Notes: a model not told the origin generated them from the sequence alone. Positions 10,169 through 19,655 are shown, counted from the first letter of the stretch. The stretch: 64,000 nucleotides of DNA from Stenotrophomonas acidaminiphila (GCA_002951995.1 CP019797.1:3394501-3458500), one strand, 5' to 3'. Program-made: numbers and translations.

Positions 10169-11329
10169 CTACCCCAGGTCGCCGGCAACGCGATTGCGGC
10201 CGGCGGCCTTGGCCCGGTACAGCGCCGCATCGGCCCGCGCCAGCAGGCTCTCCAGCCCGGGCACGGCATCGGCGACGGCCACGCCGATGCTGGCGGTGAT
10301 GACGATCGTGCCGCCATCGCGCTGCAGCGGGCTGGCCTCCAGGGTCGCGCGCAGGCGTTCGGCCAGGGCCATCGCCTGTTCCATGCCGGTGTCCGGCAGC
10401 AGCAGCACGAACTCCTCGCCGCCATAGCGGCCGAGCAGCTGGTCGCGGCCGCGCAGGGAGCGCCGCAGGGTCCGCGCGGCGTGGTGCAGCACCTCGTCCC
10501 CGACCGGATGGCCGCGGGTGTCGTTGATCCGCTTGAAGTGGTCCAGGTCCAGCAGCATCGCCGCGAACGGCTGCTGCTGGTGCAGGCTCTGCGCCAGCTG
10601 CTGCTCGCCGTCGCCCATCAGCGCGGTGCGGTTGAGCAGCCCGGTCAGGCCGTCGCGACGGGCCAGCCGGCGCAGGTCCACCATCTGCCGCTCGACGATC
10701 AGCAGCACCAGGGCGAAGGTGTGGGCGAGCATCACGAACATGCCGCCGACGTAGGTGACGTTCATCGGCAGGCCGGCGCGCAGGATGTCGCCATCGGCGC
10801 CGGGCGCGACCGGGATCAGCGCCCGCACCAGGAACAGCGTCGCATCCAGCAGGAACACCACCGCCGCCAGCCGGCAGCTGCGGCGCACGTCGACCGGGGC
10901 GTGGCGCAGCAGCAGCCAGGCCTCCCAGGTCTTCCAGATGATGATCAGCGCGCTGTACAGCGCCAGGCGGATGCCGAGGTCGGGCCTGGCCACGCTGAAC
11001 CAGGCGATCGCCAGCAGGTAGCCTGCGCCCAGCACCAGGGCCGGGCGCACCGGCGCGCGGCGGCCGACATGCAGGGCCACGCCGAACAGCATCAGCATGC
11101 TGCCCAGCACCGCGAATCCGTTGCGCGCCAGGATGCCCACCGCCACCGGCAGCGGCAGCTGCACGCTGACCAGCACCGTGCTGGCCGCGCCCGCCCACAT
11201 GCTTGCGGCCCACAGCCGGGGCACGGTCTGGCGGCGCAGGACCAGCAGGATCAGCGAAAAACCGGCGGCCAGGCCGATGTTCAGCAGCAGGCCGATGGCG
11301 GCGATGGTGGGAAAGTCCAGCGTGGTCAT
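10169..11329 (-). CDS. Membrane diguanylate cyclase (GGDEF)
   Basis: The protein is about 386 residues; the ATG at 11329 follows AAGGA. The first 200 residues hold about seven hydrophobic segments (AAIGLLLNIGLAAGFSLILLVL first) forming a membrane sensor. The C-terminal GGDEF domain begins at DGLTGLLNRTAL and has the metal/substrate residues LDLDHFKRINDTRGHPVGD and the active signature RYGGEEFVLLLP, so it should make cyclic di-GMP from two GTP. An RGRD lies just upstream, but one residue out of the usual I-site register, so product inhibition is uncertain. No EAL domain is present. Confidence 0.88.
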   Translation of the reverse strand: MTTLDFPTIAAIGLLLNIGLAAGFSLILLVLRRQTVPRLWAASMWAGAASTVLVSVQLPLPVAVGILARNGFAVLGSMLMLFGVALHVGRRAPVRPALVLGAGYLLAIAWFSVARPDLGIRLALYSALIIIWKTWEAWLLLRHAPVDVRRSCRLAAVVFLLDATLFLVRALIPVAPGADGDILRAGLPMNVTYVGGMFVMLAHTFALVLLIVERQMVDLRRLARRDGLTGLLNRTALMGDGEQQLAQSLHQQQPFAAMLLDLDHFKRINDTRGHPVGDEVLHHAARTLRRSLRGRDQLLGRYGGEEFVLLLPDTGMEQAMALAERLRATLEASPLQRDGGTIVITASIGVAVADAVPGLESLLARADAALYRAKAAGRNRVAGDLG

Positions 11330-11413
11330 GCCCGGTGTCCTTGCGTCGAGCGGCACCGCCGAGGGTGGAGCAGCCTGCCGGATCATCGCGCCGCGTGGCG
11401 CGCGGACACAAGC

Positions 11414-12163
11414 CTACTTGCTGCTGACGTATTTCTCGCGGCGCAGTTGCGGCAGCGGCAGGCCGGCCGCGCGGAGCGCCTCGAAACAGGCATCGACCAT
11501 GACCGGGTTACCGCACAGGTAGGCGATGTCGCGGGCCGGGTCCGGAGCGATTTCGGCCAGCTGCTGCTGCACGTAGCCGCTGCGCACGTCCGGGTGCGGA
11601 TCGGCCGGCAGCTCGCGCGACAGGCACGGCATGTAGCGGAAGCCCGGGTGGGCATCGGCGAAGGCGCGGAAATCATCGGCGTACAGCAGTTCGGCCGGGG
11701 TACGCGCGCCCTGCAGCAGCACCACCTCCACCCCGCGCCCGGCCATCGCCCTGGCCAGCAGCGGCAGCATCGAGCGGTACGGGGTGACGCCGGTGCCGGT
11801 GGCGATCAGCAGGTAACGGCCGTTGTGGTCGCCCGGCTGCAGGCAGAAGCGCCCGAACGGGCCGCTGGCGGTGATGCACTGGCCGGTCTCCAGGCCCTCG
11901 AACAGGGCGGTGGCGGCACCGCCGGGCACGAAGCTGACCGCGATGTCCACCGCGTCGCCCGGGCCGAGCGCGTGGTCGTGGAGGGTCGCCAGCGAGTAGC
12001 TGCGCTTGGTGGCGGTGCCGTCGGCGTAGTGGAAGTGCACCTGGATGAACTGCCCGGGCTGGAAATCCAGCGGCTGGCCGTCGTCGCGGACGAACTGGTA
12101 ATGACCGACGGTGGGCGCCAGCATGCGGCGACCGACCAGCTTGAGGGGGAATTGGACAGGCAC
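11414..12163 (-). CDS. fpr: Ferredoxin-NADP+ reductase
   Basis: The product is about 249 residues from a GTG at 12163 (VPVQFPLKLVGRRML). An in-frame ATG at 12229 would give 271 residues but lies upstream of the TATAAT element, and the extra residues look non-homologous. The FAD domain carries RSYSLAT (FAD binding), followed by GGAATALF. The NADP domain starts at LIATGTGVTPYRSML and has LCGNPVMVD, and the protein ends RREKYVSSK. It should shuttle electrons between NADPH and ferredoxin or flavodoxin, supporting Fe-S repair and oxidative defence. The start codon is the main uncertainty. Confidence 0.88.
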   Translation of the reverse strand: MPVQFPLKLVGRRMLAPTVGHYQFVRDDGQPLDFQPGQFIQVHFHYADGTATKRSYSLATLHDHALGPGDAVDIAVSFVPGGAATALFEGLETGQCITASGPFGRFCLQPGDHNGRYLLIATGTGVTPYRSMLPLLARAMAGRGVEVVLLQGARTPAELLYADDFRAFADAHPGFRYMPCLSRELPADPHPDVRSGYVQQQLAEIAPDPARDIAYLCGNPVMVDACFEALRAAGLPLPQLRREKYVSSK

Positions 12164-12207
12164 GAACGGGAAACAGTGTGTAGCCGGGCTGGTGCCGCGG
12201 GGCCTCC

Positions 12208-12213
12208 TATAAT
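12208..12213 (+). promoter_or_regulatory. TATAAT -10 element between fpr and the ABC operon
   Basis: A perfect TATAAT sits in an otherwise GC-rich divergent gap, 50 bases before the ABC ATPase start. No good -35 is visible at 16-18 bases. The surrounding TATAATA reads TATTATA on the other strand, so it could serve both directions. Confidence 0.45.
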
Positions 12214-12262
12214 AGCCCCTCGCACTCATCCGGCGCCGTCACCCCGGCGCGAAGGCCCGAGC

Positions 12263-13216
12263 TTGGACTCCCGAATCCCTCCCGTCGCGCCGGCACTGCG
12301 CGTCCATGATCTCCGCAAGACCTACGACAACGGCGTGGAGGCGCTCAAGGGCGTCTCGCTGGAGGTCGCCCCGGGCGATTTCTTCGCCCTGCTCGGCCCC
12401 AACGGCGCCGGCAAGTCCACCCTGATCGGCATCGTCTCGTCGCTGGTGAACCTGAGCGCGGGCAGCGTGCAGGTGTTCGGCACCGACCTGGTGGCCGAAC
12501 GCAGCGCGACCATGCGCCTGATCGGGCTGGTGCCGCAGGAGATCAACTTCAACCTGTTCGAAAAGCCCTTCGACATCCTGGTCAACTACGCCGGGTTCTA
12601 CGGCATCCCGCGCGCCGAGGCCGAGGCCCGCGCCGAGCAGGAGCTCAAGCGCGCGCACCTGTGGAACAAGGCGCAGATGATGAGCCGCACGCTGTCCGGC
12701 GGCATGAAGCGGCGGTTGATGATCGCCCGCGCGATGATGACCCGCCCGCGGCTGCTGATCCTGGACGAGCCCACCGCCGGGGTGGACATCGAGATCCGCC
12801 GCGACATGTGGAAGACGCTGCAGGAGATCAACGCCGCCGGCACCACCATCATCCTCACCACGCACTACCTGGAAGAGGCCGAGCAGCTGTGCCGCAACCT
12901 GGCCATCATCAACCACGGCCGGATCGTCGAGCAGGGGCCGATGCGCGCGCTGCTGGCCAAGCTGGACGTGGAAGGGTTCGTGCTGGACATCGACGGCGAG
13001 CTGCCGGCGCAGCTGCCGCACATCGAAGGCGCGCAGCTGGCCGCGGTCGACGCGCACACCCTGGACCTGGACATGCCGCGGGCGATGGACCTGAACCGCG
13101 TGTTCGACGCGCTGGGCGCCGCCGGCATCCGCGTGCGCTCGATGCGCACCAAGAGCAACCGCCTGGAGGAGCTGTTCGTGCGCCTCACCGGCAACCTGGA
13201 GAACACCGCCGCATGA
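12263..13216 (+). CDS. ABC exporter ATP-binding protein (YadG-like)
   Basis: The product is 317 residues from a TTG start (LDSRIPPVAPALRVHDLRKTYDNG) with GAAGG upstream; no ATG or GTG is available before the nucleotide-binding domain. It has Walker [13 protein letters not shown]-loop VPQE, signature LSGGMKRRLMIARAMM, Walker B LLILDEPTAGVD and H-loop TTHYLEEAE. The C-terminal 80 residues form the usual accessory domain of drug/polysaccharide-type exporters. It overlaps the permease start by four bases (ATGA). The transported substrate is unknown. Confidence 0.88.
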   Translation: MDSRIPPVAPALRVHDLRKTYDNGVEALKGVSLEVAPGDFFALLGPNGAGKSTLIGIVSSLVNLSAGSVQVFGTDLVAERSATMRLIGLVPQEINFNLFEKPFDILVNYAGFYGIPRAEAEARAEQELKRAHLWNKAQMMSRTLSGGMKRRLMIARAMMTRPRLLILDEPTAGVDIEIRRDMWKTLQEINAAGTTIILTTHYLEEAEQLCRNLAIINHGRIVEQGPMRALLAKLDVEGFVLDIDGELPAQLPHIEGAQLAAVDAHTLDLDMPRAMDLNRVFDALGAAGIRVRSMRTKSNRLEELFVRLTGNLENTAA

Positions 13217-14007
13217 GCACGCCCGCTCCCCTGACCGACAGCGCCCGCAACCGGGTGGCGCTGGGCACCATCGTCCGCCGCGAGGTCAACCGCATCCTGC
13301 GCATCTGGGGCCAGACCCTGGTGCCGCCGGCCATCACCATGACCCTGTACTTCCTGATCTTCGGCGGCCTGATCGGCTCGAAGATCGGCGACATGGGCGG
13401 CTACAGCTACATGCAGTTCATCGTGCCCGGGCTGGTGATGATGAGCGTGATCCAGAACAGCTACGGCAACATCAGCTCCTCGTTCTTCGGCGCCAAGTTC
13501 GGCCGCCACGTCGAGGAACTGCTGGTCAGCCCGATGCCGAACTGGGTGATCCTGTGGGGCTACGTCGCCGGTGCGGTGCTGCGCGGGCTGATGGTCGGCG
13601 CCATCGTGCTGATGATCGCGCTGTTCTTTACCCGGGTGCACGTGCCGCATCCGCTGGTGACGCTGAGCACGGTGCTGCTGGGGTCGACGATCTTCTCGCT
13701 GGCCGGCTTCATCAACGCGGTGTACGCCAAGAAGTTCGACGACGTGGCCATCGTGCCGACCTTCATCCTGACCCCGCTGACCTACCTGGGCGGCGTGTTC
13801 TACTCGGTCACGCTGCTGCCGGGCTGGGCACAGGCGCTGACCAAGGCCAACCCGATCTTCTACATGGTCAACGCGTTCCGCTATGGCCTGCTGGGCACCA
13901 GCGACGTGCCGCTGTGGGTGTCCTACGCGCTGATGCTCGGCTTCGTCGCCGCGCTGACCGCGCTGTCGCTGTGGCTGCTGCGGCGCGGCGTCGGCCTGCG
14001 CAGCTGA
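13213..14007 (+). CDS. ABC-2 type permease (YadH-like)
   Basis: This 264-residue permease has six hydrophobic segments, including LVPPAITMTLYFLIFGGLIG, FIVPGLVMMSVIQNSYGNISSS and VPTFILTPLTYLGGVFY. The motif FGRHVEELLVSPMPNWVILWGYV is the E-loop/coupling region of the family. It is translationally coupled to the ATPase and forms a complete two-component exporter (homodimers of each). Proteins of this branch include YadH of E. coli, of unknown substrate. Confidence 0.88.
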   Translation: MSTPAPLTDSARNRVALGTIVRREVNRILRIWGQTLVPPAITMTLYFLIFGGLIGSKIGDMGGYSYMQFIVPGLVMMSVIQNSYGNISSSFFGAKFGRHVEELLVSPMPNWVILWGYVAGAVLRGLMVGAIVLMIALFFTRVHVPHPLVTLSTVLLGSTIFSLAGFINAVYAKKFDDVAIVPTFILTPLTYLGGVFYSVTLLPGWAQALTKANPIFYMVNAFRYGLLGTSDVPLWVSYALMLGFVAALTALSLWLLRRGVGLRS

Positions 14008-14049
14008 GCGCGGCCGGTTTTTTTCCCTGATCCCGATGGAGCCGGCAAC

Positions 14050-14988
14050 ATGCGCATCCTGATCCTTGGCGCCGGCGGTACCGGCGGCTATTTCGGCGGC
14101 CGCCTGGCGCAGGCCGGCGGCGACGTGACCTTCCTGGTGCGGCCGGCGCGCGCGGCGCAGCTGCAGCGCGACGGGCTGGTGATCCGCAGCCCGCTCGGCG
14201 ACGCCGCGTTCGCGGTGGCGCATGTCACCGCCGACGCGCTGCCGGCCGTGGCCGCGGCGCGGCCGTTCGACCTGGTGGTGCTCAGCTGCAAGGCCTACGA
14301 CCTGGACAGCTCGATCGAGGCCATTGCACCGGCGATGGGCGCGGACACCACGCTGCTGCCGATCCTCAACGGCCTGCGCCACTACCCCGCGCTGGACGCC
14401 CGCTTCGGCCGCGCGGCGGTGCTCGGCGGGCTGTGCTTCATCAGTGCCACCAAGGCCGCGGACGGCGCCATCGTGCACCTGGACCGGCCGGCGCGGCTGA
14501 CCTTCGGCGAGCGCGACGGCACCGGTGCAAGCGCACGCGTCGCCGCCCTGGCGGGCGCATGCCAGTCCGCCGGCATCGACCATCTCGCCACGGACGACAT
14601 CACCGGCGAGCAGTGGATCAAGTTCACCTTCCTCGCCGCACTGGCCGCGGCCACCTGCGCGATGCGCGCCGATGTCGGCCACATCGTCGCCACCGACCAC
14701 GGCGTCGCATTCATGCAGGCGCTGTACGGCGAATGCCTGGCCGCGGCCGCGCACGCCGGCCAGCCGATACCGGCCAAGGCGCAGGAGATCGCCCTGTCGG
14801 CGCTGACCCGGGCCGGCTCGCCGATCAAGGCGTCGATGCTGCGCGACCTGGAGACCGGCCAGCCGGTGGAAGCGGCGCACATCGTCGGCGACATGCTCGA
14901 CCGCGCGCTGGCCGCCGCACACCCCGCGCCGCACCTGCGCGCTGCGTACTGCCATCTGCAGGCCTACGAAGCGCAGCGGCACGCATGA
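14050..14988 (+). CDS. Ketopantoate reductase family (2-dehydropantoate 2-reductase)
   Basis: This 312-residue protein starts with the NADP-binding motif ILGAGGTGGYFGGRLAQAG. The Lys of LSCKAYDLDSSIEAI and the helix EQWIKFTFLAALAA (Lys and Asn/Ser region) mark the substrate pocket. Family members reduce 2-dehydropantoate to pantoate for coenzyme A synthesis, but xanthomonads encode several paralogs, so a different 2-keto acid is possible. It overlaps the following SDR by four bases, so the two are co-translated. Confidence 0.8.
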   Translation: MRILILGAGGTGGYFGGRLAQAGGDVTFLVRPARAAQLQRDGLVIRSPLGDAAFAVAHVTADALPAVAAARPFDLVVLSCKAYDLDSSIEAIAPAMGADTTLLPILNGLRHYPALDARFGRAAVLGGLCFISATKAADGAIVHLDRPARLTFGERDGTGASARVAALAGACQSAGIDHLATDDITGEQWIKFTFLAALAAATCAMRADVGHIVATDHGVAFMQALYGECLAAAAHAGQPIPAKAQEIALSALTRAGSPIKASMLRDLETGQPVEAAHIVGDMLDRALAAAHPAPHLRAAYCHLQAYEAQRHA

Positions 14989-15899
14989 CCACCGCCGGGG
15001 CGCTGCCGCAGCGGGTGCTGATCCTGGGGCTGGGCTTTGCCGGGCGCGCGCTTGCGCTGCACCTGCAGGCGCTGGGCGTCGCGGTGGCGGGCACGGTGCG
15101 CGATCCGGCGGCCGCGCCCGGCGATGGCATCGCGCGCCACCGCCTGCATCCGGACCACGCCCCCGACCCGGCGCTGCTGGCCGCCGTCGCCCGCGCCGAC
15201 GCGGTGCTGTGCAGCGTGCCGCCCGACGCCGATGGCGACCCCGCGCTGCGCCTGCTCGGGCCTGCCCTGCAGGCCAGCCCGGCGCTGCGCTGGGTGGGCT
15301 ACCTGTCCTCGACCGGGGTCTACGGCGACCGCGGCGGCGGCTGGGTCGACGAACACGCCGAAGCCGATGCCGGCGATGCCGTCGCGCTGCGGCGGCTGCG
15401 TGCCGAAGCGCAATGGCGCGCGCTGGCCGCTGCGCGCGGCATCGCCTCGGCCACGTTGCGCCTGCCCGGCCTGTACGGCCGCGGCCGCAACGCGCTGGTG
15501 CGGCTGGCCCAGGGCAACGCGCGCCACATCGTGCGGCCCGGGCTGGTGTTCAACCGGCTGCACGTCGATGACCTGGCCGAAGCGGTGGTCGCGGCGATGC
15601 GCCGTCCGCTCCGCGATGCGTTGTACCTGCCGGCGGACGACGAACCGGCGCCGCCGCAGGACGTGCTGGCGCATGCGGCGCGGCTCGGCGGCTTCGCGAT
15701 GCCGCCGGCACAGGCCTGGGATGACGCCTCGCTGGAGCCGATGCTGCGCCGCTTCCATGCGAGCAACAAACGCATCGACAGCCGTGGCACGCGCCAGGCG
15801 CTGCAATGGCAGCCGCGCTTCCGCAGCTACCGCGAGGGACTGGCGGACGCCTGGGAAGCAGGCGACGGGCGTCCCGGTCCGGCCGGCACCACGCCCTAG
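14985..15899 (+). CDS. Extended SDR / NAD(P)-dependent epimerase (YeeZ-like)
   Basis: This 304-residue Rossmann protein begins RVLILGLGFAGRALALHLQ (GxGxxG). SSTGVYGDRGGGWVDE corresponds to the Ser/Thr-x-Tyr region, but the usual YxxxK is replaced by a RLRAEAQWRAL helix, so redox activity of the normal SDR type is doubtful. The RLPGLYGRGRN and FNRLHVDDLAEAV motifs are those of the YeeZ/SDR_a group. It overlaps the reductase gene upstream and ends in a TAG shared, on opposite strands, with tatD. Function unknown. Confidence 0.75.
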   Translation: MTTAGALPQRVLILGLGFAGRALALHLQALGVAVAGTVRDPAAAPGDGIARHRLHPDHAPDPALLAAVARADAVLCSVPPDADGDPALRLLGPALQASPALRWVGYLSSTGVYGDRGGGWVDEHAEADAGDAVALRRLRAEAQWRALAAARGIASATLRLPGLYGRGRNALVRLAQGNARHIVRPGLVFNRLHVDDLAEAVVAAMRRPLRDALYLPADDEPAPPQDVLAHAARLGGFAMPPAQAWDDASLEPMLRRFHASNKRIDSRGTRQALQWQPRFRSYREGLADAWEAGDGRPGPAGTTP

Positions 15900-16708
15900 C
15901 CGGCCTCGGGCAGGCGGAAGAACGCGCGGGTGGCGGCGGTGGCGTTGGCTGCGGTGAGCGTCACCGGCTCGCCGCGGTCGCGTGCCAGTTCCTCGACGAT
16001 GTGCGCCAGGAACGCCGGTTCATTGCGGCGGTCCTTGGGCAACGGCCGCAGCGTGCGCGGCAGCAGGTAGGGCGCGTCGGTCTCGATCATCAGCCGCTCG
16101 GCCGGGATGTGCTTCACCAGCTCGCGCAGGTGCGCGCCGCGGCGCTCGTCGCACAGCCAGCCGGTGATGCCGATATGCCAGTCGCGGTCCAGGTAGTCGA
16201 ACAGCTCGCGGCGCTCGGCGGTGAAGCAATGCACCACCGCCGGGCCCAGCCGGCCATCGAAGTTCTTCATCATCGCCAGGAAGTCGTCGTGCGCGTCGCG
16301 CTGGTGCAGGAACAGCGGCTTGCCCACGCCGTCGACGGCAAGGTCCGCGGCCAGCTGCAGCTGCCGCTCGAACGCGCGGCGCTGGGCCGGTCGCGGCGAG
16401 AAATCGCGGTTGTAGTCCAGCCCGCATTCGCCCACCGCGACCACTTCCGGGTGCGCGTGCAGCGCACGCATCTGCGCGTCGCATTCATCGGTGTATTCGA
16501 CCGCGTGGTGCGGATGCACCCCGGCGGTGGCGTACAGAAACCCCGGATGCCGCTGCGCCAACGCCAGCGCCAGCGGCGAGTGCTCGCGGCTGGCGCCGGT
16601 CACCACCATCTGCGCCACGCCGGCGGCACGCGCGCGCTCCAGCACCGCGTCCAGGTCATGGGCAAAGGACTCGTGGGTGAGGTTGGCGCCGATGTCGATC
16701 AGTTGCAT
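15896..16708 (-). CDS. tatD: TatD family metal-dependent deoxyribonuclease
   Basis: The 270-residue TIM-barrel hydrolase begins MQLIDIGANLTHESF, the TatD-proper form, which lacks the HxH of YcfH relatives. The metal/catalytic residues are the Glu of VAVGECGLDYNRDFS, His in LFLHQRDAHDD, His in VVHCFTA and Asp in LMIETDAPYLLPR. TatD is a 3'-5' DNase linked to repair of oxidised DNA and is not a translocase. It is divergent from hrpB and overlaps the SDR stop tail to tail. Confidence 0.9.
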   Translation of the reverse strand: MQLIDIGANLTHESFAHDLDAVLERARAAGVAQMVVTGASREHSPLALALAQRHPGFLYATAGVHPHHAVEYTDECDAQMRALHAHPEVVAVGECGLDYNRDFSPRPAQRRAFERQLQLAADLAVDGVGKPLFLHQRDAHDDFLAMMKNFDGRLGPAVVHCFTAERRELFDYLDRDWHIGITGWLCDERRGAHLRELVKHIPAERLMIETDAPYLLPRTLRPLPKDRRNEPAFLAHIVEELARDRGEPVTLTAANATAATRAFFRLPEAG

Positions 16709-16785
16709 GGCCGTGGGCAGGGGTGCGGAGACGGGAACCGCGCATTGTAGGCGGTCGCGCCGGCACGAACCCTTATCCTTGCGCG

Positions 16786-19287
16786 ATGGCTCGCCCCGAC
16801 TTCCCCATTTCCCCGCTGCTGCCGGCCATCGCCGACAGCTTGGCCGCGCACCCGCGGCTGGTACTCGAAGCCCCGCCCGGTGCCGGCAAGACCACCCAGG
16901 TGCCGCTGGCGCTGCTCGATGCGCCCTGGCTGCAGGGCGGCCGCATTCTGATGCTGGAGCCGCGCCGCGTCGCCGCGCGCAGCGCCGCCCAGTTCATGGC
17001 CCGGCAGCTCGGCGAAGCGGTCGGCGAGACCGTCGGCTACCGCATCCGCTTCGAGAACAAGGTTTCCGCGCGCACCCGCATCGAGGTGGTCACCGAGGGC
17101 ATCCTCACCCGCATGCTGCAGGACGACCCGCTGCTGGAAGGCGTCGGCGCGCTGCTGTTCGACGAATTCCACGAGCGCCACCTGTCGGCCGACCTCGGCC
17201 TGGCCCTGGCGCTGGACGTGCAGGCCGGTCTGCGCGAGGACCTGCGCATCGTGGTGATGTCGGCCACCCTCGACGGCGAGCGGCTGGCGGCGTTCCTGGA
17301 CGCGCCGCGCCTGTCCAGCGAGGGCCGCGGCTTTCCGGTGGAGATCACGCATTTCCCGGCGCGGCGCGACGAGGCGCTGGAAGCGCAGGCGCGGCGTGCG
17401 GTCGAGCACGCGCTGACAGCGCATCCGGGCGACGTGCTGGTATTCCTGCCGGGCCAGCGCGAGATCGCGCGCGTGCAGGCCGCGCTGGAGCCGGTGCTCC
17501 CCGCCGATACCGACGTCCTGCCGCTGCACGGCGAACTGCCGGTCGAGCAGCAGTCGCGGGTGCTGCAGCCGGACCCCGACGGCCGCCGCCGCGTGGTGCT
17601 GGCCACCAACGTCGCCGAATCCTCGGTGACCCTGCCCGGCGTGCGCGTGGTGGTCGACGCCGGCCTCGCGCGCGAGCCGCGTTACGACCCCAACAGCGGC
17701 TTTTCCCGGCTGGACGCGGTGGCGATCTCGCAGGCTTCGGCCGACCAGCGCGCCGGCCGTGCCGGCCGCGTGGCCGCCGGCTGGGCGCTGCGGCTGTGGC
17801 CGCAATCGCAGCGGCTGGAACCGCAGCGGCGCCCGGAGATGGCACAGGTGGAGCTGGCCGGGCTGGCGCTGGAGCTGGCCGCCTGGGGCAGCGACGCGCT
17901 GCGCTTCGTCGATCCACCACCGGCCGGCGCGCTGGCCGCCGCGCGCGAGCTGCTGCAACGGCTTGGCGCGCTCGACGGCACCGCGATCACCGGCAGCGGC
18001 CGGCGCATGCTGGCGCTGGGCACCCACCCACGGCTGGCGGCGATGCTGCTTGCCGCGGCCAATCCGCGCGAACAGGCCCTGGCCGCCGACCTGGCCGCAC
18101 TGCTGGAGGCGCGCGACCCGCTGCGCCAGGGCGGCGATGCGCTGGCCGCCCGCTGGCGCGCGCTGGCCGCGTTCCGCAACGGGCGCGCGCCGCACGATGC
18201 CAGCCGCAGCGCCCTGGCCGCCATCGACACGGCGGCGCGGCAATGGCGGCGGCGCCTGCGCTGCGATGCCACGCCGCCGGCCGACCTCGAGGCACACGAA
18301 CTGGGCGACCTGCTCGCCCACGCCTTTCCCGACCGCATCGCCGCGCGCCATCCCACCGACCCCCTGCGCTACCAGCTGGCCAACGGCCGCAGCGCGCGCC
18401 TGTTCGACACCAGCGACCTGCGCGGCGAACCCTGGCTGGTGGTCAGCGAGCTGCGCTTCGAGGCGCGCGACGCGCTGCTGCTGCGCGCCGCGCCGGTGGA
18501 CGAGGCGCGGCTGCGTGCCGATTTCCCGCAGCGCTTCCAGCAGCGCGACGTGGTGCGCTGGAACGGCGAGCGGCGCGCGCTGGAGGCGCGCCGCGAATCC
18601 GGCTTCGACCGCATCGTGCTGGACAGCCGCCCGGCCGGCAGGGTCGATCCGGCACAGGCCGCGCGCGCGCTCACCGACGCGGTGCGCGAACTGGGGCTGG
18701 ACGCGCTGCCGTGGACCGACGCCCTGCGCCAGTGGCGCTACCGGGTGCAGGGCCTGCGCCAGTGGATGCCGGAACTGGGCCTGCCCGACCTGTCCGACGC
18801 GGCGCTGCTGGGCACGCTTGACACCTGGCTGCTGCCGGCCTTCGCCGGCAAGACCCGGCTCGACGCGCTGGCCGAAGCGGAGCTGGGCGAAGCACTGAAG
18901 TCGCGCATCGACTGGAACCTGCGCCAGCAGATCGACCGCCACGCCCCGGTACGGATCAACGTGCCGTCGGGGCTGGAGCGCGCCATCGACTACGCCCTGG
19001 ACGACGATGGCATCAGCCCGCGTCCGCCGGTGCTGGCGGTGAAGCTGCAGGAACTGTTCGGCCTGGCCGACACCCCGCGCATCGCCGACGGCCGCGTGCC
19101 GCTGCTGCTGCACCTGCTCTCGCCCGGTGGCAAGCCGCTGCAGGTGACCGGTGACCTGCGCAATTTCTGGGAGAACACCTATGCGGAGGTGCGCAAGGAG
19201 ATGAAGGGCAGGTACCCCAGACATCCGTGGCCTGATGATCCTTGGAGCGCAACCGCAACACATCGGGCAAAACCTCGCGGGACGTGA
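16786..19287 (+). CDS. hrpB: ATP-dependent helicase HrpB
   Basis: This 833-residue DEAH-type helicase starts MARPDFPISPLLPAIADSL. It has Walker A APPGAGKTTQVPLAL, motif II LLFDEFHERH, motif III VMSATLDG, motif V VVLATNVAESSVTLPGVRVVVD and motif VI QRAGRAGRVAAG. The C-terminal HrpB-specific domain ends GRYPRHPWPDDPWSATAT..RAKPRGT. The length is normal. Its biochemical role is poorly defined; HrpB-type helicases are accessory RNA/DNA helicases. The last 44 bases are the first copy of a 103-base tandem repeat that extends downstream. Confidence 0.93.
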   Translation: MARPDFPISPLLPAIADSLAAHPRLVLEAPPGAGKTTQVPLALLDAPWLQGGRILMLEPRRVAARSAAQFMARQLGEAVGETVGYRIRFENKVSARTRIEVVTEGILTRMLQDDPLLEGVGALLFDEFHERHLSADLGLALALDVQAGLREDLRIVVMSATLDGERLAAFLDAPRLSSEGRGFPVEITHFPARRDEALEAQARRAVEHALTAHPGDVLVFLPGQREIARVQAALEPVLPADTDVLPLHGELPVEQQSRVLQPDPDGRRRVVLATNVAESSVTLPGVRVVVDAGLAREPRYDPNSGFSRLDAVAISQASADQRAGRAGRVAAGWALRLWPQSQRLEPQRRPEMAQVELAGLALELAAWGSDALRFVDPPPAGALAAARELLQRLGALDGTAITGSGRRMLALGTHPRLAAMLLAAANPREQALAADLAALLEARDPLRQGGDALAARWRALAAFRNGRAPHDASRSALAAIDTAARQWRRRLRCDATPPADLEAHELGDLLAHAFPDRIAARHPTDPLRYQLANGRSARLFDTSDLRGEPWLVVSELRFEARDALLLRAAPVDEARLRADFPQRFQQRDVVRWNGERRALEARRESGFDRIVLDSRPAGRVDPAQAARALTDAVRELGLDALPWTDALRQWRYRVQGLRQWMPELGLPDLSDAALLGTLDTWLLPAFAGKTRLDALAEAELGEALKSRIDWNLRQQIDRHAPVRINVPSGLERAIDYALDDDGISPRPPVLAVKLQELFGLADTPRIADGRVPLLLHLLSPGGKPLQVTGDLRNFWENTYAEVRKEMKGRYPRHPWPDDPWSATATHRAKPRGT

Positions 19288-19655
19288 CAGATCGTCTCCC
19301 GTGGCGACGGTGGCACGGGGCTGGACTACGAATTCCTGCGTGGCGCGGAGCGCAACCGCAACACATCGGGCAAAACCTCGCGGGACGTGACAGATCGTCT
19401 CCCGTGGCGACGGTGGCACGGGGCTGGACTACGAATTCCTGCGTGGCGCGGAGCGCAACCGCCACGCACCGGGCAAAACCCCGCGGGACGTGACAGATCG
19501 TCTCCCGTGGCGACGGTGGCACGGGGCCGGACTGCGAATTCCTGCGTGGCGCGGAGCGCAACCGCCACGCACCGGGCAAAGCCACGCGGGACGTGAAAGA
19601 TCGCCTCCCGTGGCGACGGTGAAAGCGCGGAATGGACTACGGATTCATGCCTGGC
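19244..19655. repeat. 103-bp tandem repeat, four copies, starting inside the 3' end of hrpB
   Basis: The 103-base unit begins at 19244, 19347, 19450 and 19553. The first copy supplies the last codons and stop of hrpB; each later copy repeats that C-terminal coding remnant, its TGA and about 55 downstream bases. Copies 1 and 2 are nearly identical, copies 3 and 4 diverge progressively, and the fourth decays near 19620. The pattern fits stepwise duplication of a gene terminus. Short ORFs across the array are artefacts. Confidence 0.9.

Noticed and set aside
12164..12229. Upstream ATG start for ferredoxin-NADP reductase
   Set aside because: Lies upstream of the TATAAT element and adds residues unlike the family N-terminus; GTG at 12163 preferred.
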